A stretch of DNA of 10,632 nucleotides from Flavobacteriales bacterium UBA1531. GTDB lineage: Bacteria > Bacteroidota > Bacteroidia > Flavobacteriales_D > Sanyastnellaceae. The notes beneath the pieces were generated by a model. The model did not search any database. It was not told the DNA's origin and saw only the letters and a program-made list of their open reading frames with translations. This document shows positions 6,901-10,632 of the stretch, piece by piece; position 1 is the first letter of the stretch; every line of letters starts with the position of its first letter. Location: assembly GCA_002323795.1 (NCBI GenBank), contig DCPZ01000101.1, positions 1 through 10,632 on the forward strand, in the 5' to 3' direction. Made by a program: the position numbers and the translations under genes.

Positions 6901-8223
6901 GAGCAGAACAGGATGCCCCTTCATCACGTTCTCCAAGATATCCCAAACAACTGGTTCTTTGGCGTCTACAATTTTCTTGGCTGACTTCACCGTTTTCACG
7001 ATGCCACGCTCAATCATCTTTCGAATGATAAATGGCTTGTAAAGTTCAGCAGCCATATTCTTTGGCAGACCGCACTCGTGCAACTTCAAACTCGGTCCAA
7101 CAACAATGACCGAACGCGCAGAGTAATCAACACGTTTTCCTAGCAAATTCTGGCGGAAACGTCCTTGCTTTCCCTTGAGGCTATCTGAGAGGGACTTCAA
7201 AGGACGATTGCTTTCAGTCTTTACTGCACTCGACTTACGACTATTATCGAACAAGCTATCCACGGCCTCCTGCAACATTCGCTTCTCGTTGCGCAAGATG
7301 ACCTCAGGAGCCTTGATTTCAACCAAACGCTTAAGGCGGTTGTTTCGAATGATGACACGTCGGTACAAATCATTCAAATCAGATGTTGCGAAACGACCAC
7401 CGTCAAGTGGAACCAATGGGCGCAACTCTGGCGGTATCACAGGCACCACCTTCACAATCATCCATTCAGGCTTGTTTGTGATTCGGGAGTTCGCATCGCG
7501 GAAAGACTCTACGACCTGCAAACGCTTTAATGCCTCGCTCTTACGCTGCTGAGATGTTTCTGTATTCGCAGAGTGCCGCAAAGTGTAGGACAACTCATCC
7601 AATTCTAAATTCGCCAGCATATCATGGAGCGCTTCTGCTCCCATCTTTGCGATGAACTTATTGGGATCCTTGTCGTCCAAATATTGGTTCTCCTTTGGGA
7701 GAGTATCCAAAATATCCAGGTACTCCTCTTCTGTCAAGAAGTCATTTACTCCTAGTTCAGCGTCTTCAGCCCCTTTTGCAATTCCGGGCTGTATGACGAC
7801 ATAGCGCTCGTAATAAATGATCTGATCGAGCTTTTTCGAAGGCATTCCTAGGAGGTAACCAATTTTGTTTGGTAAGCTCTTAAAATACCAAATGTGCGCG
7901 ACGGGTACAACCAATTGGATGTGTCCCATGCGTTCGCGTCGTACTTTCTTCTCAGTCACCTCTACACCACAACGATCGCAAACGATTCCTTTGTATCGGA
8001 TGCGCTTGTACTTTCCACAATGGCATTCAAAGTCCTTGACTGGACCGAAAATTCTCTCGCAGAAGAGACCATCGCGCTCCGGCTTGTATGTCCGGTAGTT
8101 GATGGTTTCTGGTTTCAACACCTCACCATGCGATTGCTCGAGAATCATCTCGGGCGATGCCAGTGAAACGGTGATTGTATTGAAGTCGCTCGAAAGCTGC
8201 TTGGGTTGTTTTTGCTGAAACAT
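3931..8223 (-). CDS. rpoC: DNA-directed RNA polymerase subunit beta' (complete)
   Basis: 1430 aa, ATG at 8223, TGA at 3931-3933, the usual size for Bacteroidota. Beta' forms the clamp and most of the active centre of RNA polymerase. Visible landmarks in order: N-terminal zinc ribbon (C67, C69, C82, C85); [20 protein letters not shown] of the switch and lid region (about 354-373); [10 protein letters not shown] (447-456); the catalytic loop NADFDGD (475-481) with Mg-binding D477, D479 and D481; the bridge helix around [23 protein letters not shown] (786-808); the second zinc site (C822, C896, C903, C906); and the trigger loop starting at [15 protein letters not shown] (930-944, with the catalytic-loop H944), resuming at [19 protein letters not shown] (1132-1150). 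Between the trigger loop halves lies an SI3-type insertion of about 175 residues (roughly 950-1125). It follows rpoB after 22 bases with no clear ribosome binding site and is ended by the hairpin at 3880-3910. No missing key residue or frame break. Confidence 0.99.
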   Translation of the reverse strand: [1430 protein letters not shown]

Positions 8224-8245
8224 GAATGGCAGTTCTATGCTATGA

Positions 8246-10632
8246 TCAATCTAAAGAAACAGTCAGTCCCAATCCACGTAATTCGTGAAGTAAGACATTG
8301 AAAGACTCAGGGATACCAGGAGTTGGCATGTTTTCCCCTTTAACGATGGACTCGTATGCTCGGGCACGGCCGTTGACATCATCTGACTTTACAGTCAAAA
8401 TTTCTTGCAAGATGTTTGCCGCTCCAAAAGCCTCCAAAGCCCAAACCTCCATCTCTCCAAAACGCTGGCCACCGAATTGGGCTTTACCGCCCAGTGGCTG
8501 CTGCGTTATCAAAGAATAAGGTCCAATGGAACGCGCGTGCATCTTATCGTCAACCATGTGGCTTAGCTTGATCATGTAGATGATCCCGACAGTTGCAGGC
8601 TGATCGAAGCGCTCACCGGTTCCACCATCGTGCAAATAGGTGACACCACATTCAGGCACTCCAGCCTCGTCAGTGATTTCCGTGATTTGCTCCAGTGTGG
8701 CTCCATCAAAAATTGGAGTCGCATACGTTCGTCCCAAGTTTTGACCTGCCCAACCAAGAACAGTTTCATAAATCTGTCCTAGGTTCATCCGAGATGGTAC
8801 ACCCAACGGATTCAAAACGATATCCACAGGTGTGCCATCCTCGAGGAATGGCATATCTTCTTGTCGGACAATTTTTGCAACAATACCCTTATTTCCGTGA
8901 CGTCCGGCCATCTTGTCACCCACCTTGAGCTTTCGCTTTTTGGCGACATATACCTTGGCCAACTTCACGATGCCTGTTGGAAGTTCGTCTCCTACAGTCA
9001 CTTGGAATTTGCGTCGCTTGTACGCTCCTAAAATATCGTTGTACTTCAAGTGATAGTTGTGTACGACTCGTCGAACCAACTTACTATTTGCGTCATCGCG
9101 GACCCATCCATCGCTGTTGATGGTCAAGTAATCGAGGCTGTTCAAGATTTTTTGAGTGAACTTCACTCCTTTCTTGACCTGCTCTTCTTTGTAATAGTTG
9201 TTGACACCTTGGCAAACCTTTCCACCTACAAGTTTCATCAGTTTCTCCACCAACACTTTTTTCAGTGCAGCGGCTTCAACGTCAAATTCCTTGTCAATGG
9301 ATTCCAACACTGCTTTATCGGCAGCCTTCGACTTTCGGTCCTTAATGGCGCGGGAGAATAATTTTTTCTCAATGACAACACCTTGTCCTGAAGGCGGCAT
9401 CTTGAGCGATGCATCTTTCACGTCTCCAGCCTTATCACCAAATATTGCTCGCAGCAACTTCTCCTCAGGACTAGGATCAGACTCTCCCTTCGGAGTGATC
9501 TTTCCAATGAGGATATCACCTTCTTTCACCTCGGCTCCGATTCGGATCAAACCATGCTCGTCGAGATCACTTGTGGCTTCCTCGCTTACGTTCGGAATAT
9601 CACTTGTGAGTTCTTCAACTCCCCGCTTGGTGTCACGCACTTCGAGAACGTACTCATCAACGTGCAAAGACGTGAAGATGTCCTCCCGGACGACTCGTTC
9701 GTTGATTACAATCGCATCCTCGAAGTTGTAGCCATTCCATGGCATAAAGGCAACTCGCATGTTTTGACCCAACGCCAACTCACCATTGTCGGTAGAGTAA
9801 CCTTCAACTAAAATCTGCCCAGCACGAACCGTATCTCCCTTCTGTACGATGGGTTTTAAGTTCATACAAGTTCCTTGGTTTGTTCTTCGGAACTTTGGAA
9901 TCTCAAGCACATTCACAGCGTCTTCGAATGATACCAGCTCATCCATTTCGTCCATGGTGTATTTGATATGAATCTCGTTCGCATCAACGAATTCAACCGT
10001 ACCATCGGCTTCTGCACGCATTAGGATCCGTGAATCTTCAGCAACGGATTGTTCCAAGCCTGTGCCAACAATTGGCGCCACTGGTTTCATCAAAGGCACT
10101 GCCTGACGCATCATGTTTGAGCCCATCAACGCGCGGTTTGCATCATCGTGCTCCAAGAACGGAATCAACGATGCCGCAATCGATGCAATCTGGTTCGGCG
10201 CTACGTCCATGTAGTGCAATTGATCTGGCGCTACTTGTGGGAAATCACCCTCCAATCGAGCTTTCACAATATCATTGGCGAACGCACCGTCCTTTGAGAC
10301 TGGGGCGTTGGCTTGTGCAATAAGGTTTGAATCCTCATCTTCCGCAGACAGGTAAATCACATCTTTGGGATCCGTCGAAACCTTTCCTCCTTCAACTTTT
10401 CGGTAAGGCGTCTCAATGAAGCCCAGTCGATTGACCTTTGCGTAAACACAAAGGGAACTGATCAATCCAATGTTCGGACCCTCAGGTGTTTCAATGGTGC
10501 AAAGACGGCCGTAGTGCGTGTAGTGCACGTCACGCACCTCAAAACCGGCGCGCTCACGAGAGAGACCACCTGGACCGAGGGCCGAGATTCTTCGTTTGTG
10601 CGTTACCTCACTCAATGGATTTGTTTGATCCA
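8246..10632 (-). CDS. rpoB: DNA-directed RNA polymerase subunit beta, C-terminal two thirds; 5' end beyond right edge
   Basis: 794 codons are visible, from inside the rifampicin-binding region at the right edge to TGA at 8246-8248; roughly the first 470-520 residues are missing. The open frame continues to the edge as DQTNPLSEVTHKRR. The TTG at 10613-10615 is an internal leucine codon of this block, not a start. Landmarks by visible residue: fork-loop and rifampicin regions (1-57) including GPGGLSRERAGFEVRDVH and ETPEGPNIGLI; GYNFEDAI (300-307) at the active site; the flap region (about 375-485) with GKVCQGVNNYYKEEQ; KVGDKMAGRHGNKG (569-582) with the two active-centre lysines equivalent to E. 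coli K1065 and K1073; and the C-terminal GGKAQFGGQRFGEMEVWALEA (714-734), which packs against beta'. It ends in LRGLGLTVSLD. It is transcribed ahead of rpoC as the usual rpoBC pair; the ribosomal protein genes often found upstream would lie beyond this edge. Confidence 0.99.
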   Translation of the reverse strand, partial: DQTNPLSEVTHKRRISALGPGGLSRERAGFEVRDVHYTHYGRLCTIETPEGPNIGLISSLCVYAKVNRLGFIETPYRKVEGGKVSTDPKDVIYLSAEDEDSNLIAQANAPVSKDGAFANDIVKARLEGDFPQVAPDQLHYMDVAPNQIASIAASLIPFLEHDDANRALMGSNMMRQAVPLMKPVAPIVGTGLEQSVAEDSRILMRAEADGTVEFVDANEIHIKYTMDEMDELVSFEDAVNVLEIPKFRRTNQGTCMNLKPIVQKGDTVRAGQILVEGYSTDNGELALGQNMRVAFMPWNGYNFEDAIVINERVVREDIFTSLHVDEYVLEVRDTKRGVEELTSDIPNVSEEATSDLDEHGLIRIGAEVKEGDILIGKITPKGESDPSPEEKLLRAIFGDKAGDVKDASLKMPPSGQGVVIEKKLFSRAIKDRKSKAADKAVLESIDKEFDVEAAALKKVLVEKLMKLVGGKVCQGVNNYYKEEQVKKGVKFTQKILNSLDYLTINSDGWVRDDANSKLVRRVVHNYHLKYNDILGAYKRRKFQVTVGDELPTGIVKLAKVYVAKKRKLKVGDKMAGRHGNKGIVAKIVRQEDMPFLEDGTPVDIVLNPLGVPSRMNLGQIYETVLGWAGQNLGRTYATPIFDGATLEQITEITDEAGVPECGVTYLHDGGTGERFDQPATVGIIYMIKLSHMVDDKMHARSIGPYSLITQQPLGGKAQFGGQRFGEMEVWALEAFGAANILQEILTVKSDDVNGRARAYESIVKGENMPTPGIPESFNVLLHELRGLGLTVSLD

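Noticed and set aside
9198..9731. Plus-strand open frame of 177 codons antisense to rpoB
   Set aside because: It lies wholly inside a highly conserved essential gene, its translation is Ser- and Thr-rich low-information sequence, and no family motif is seen: a shadow frame.
1..10632. Mobile elements, CRISPR arrays, tRNA, rRNA or a defence island
   Set aside because: No transposase, terminal inverted repeats, spaced direct repeats or RNA gene signatures were seen; nearly every base is accounted for by ordinary chromosomal genes.

Overview
This is a housekeeping region from a Bacteroidota genome, most likely Flavobacteriales or a close relative. The lineage call rests on four things: the sequence style of RpoB and RpoC, the lack of clear Shine-Dalgarno sequences, two boxes that match the Bacteroidota -7 promoter consensus TAnnTTTG, and a conserved unnamed protein (2341-3828) of a type I know mainly from Bacteroidota. 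It was read from sequence alone; no database search was run.

Left part (1-2268), minus strand: a tight three-gene unit, transcribed right to left. It begins with a PhnP-like metallo-beta-lactamase-fold hydrolase (1477-2268). A LpxL/HtrB-type acyltransferase (551-1462) follows after a 14-base gap. The last gene is the AAA+ ATPase RarA, whose start overlaps the acyltransferase stop and which runs off the left edge. Small gaps and overlap suggest one mRNA carrying genes for unrelated tasks: hydrolysis of a phosphodiester-type substrate, lipid A acylation and rescue of stalled replication.

Middle (2269-3930): a 72-base divergent spacer holds two facing copies of the TAnnTTTG box. To its right, on the plus strand, is a gene of about 495 codons for a conserved protein of unknown function. 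The spacer and the first 90 bases beyond it contain no ATG, so this gene must start at a non-ATG codon, best TTG at 2341. The gene converges on rpoC, and a 14-bp GC-rich hairpin with T-tracts on both strands (3880-3910) can end transcription in both directions.

Right part (3931-10632), minus strand: rpoC complete (1430 aa) and rpoB missing its N-terminal third, 22 bases apart, encoding the beta' and beta subunits of RNA polymerase. The catalytic aspartates, both zinc sites, the bridge helix and the trigger loop (interrupted by an SI3-type insertion) are all present. The right edge falls inside the rifampicin-resistance region of rpoB, and all visible positions there are wild type.

There is no sign of mobile elements, CRISPR, tRNA or rRNA, and no convincing new multi-gene system. 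The points most worth checking are the unnamed protein with its TTG start and the compact divergent promoter region.
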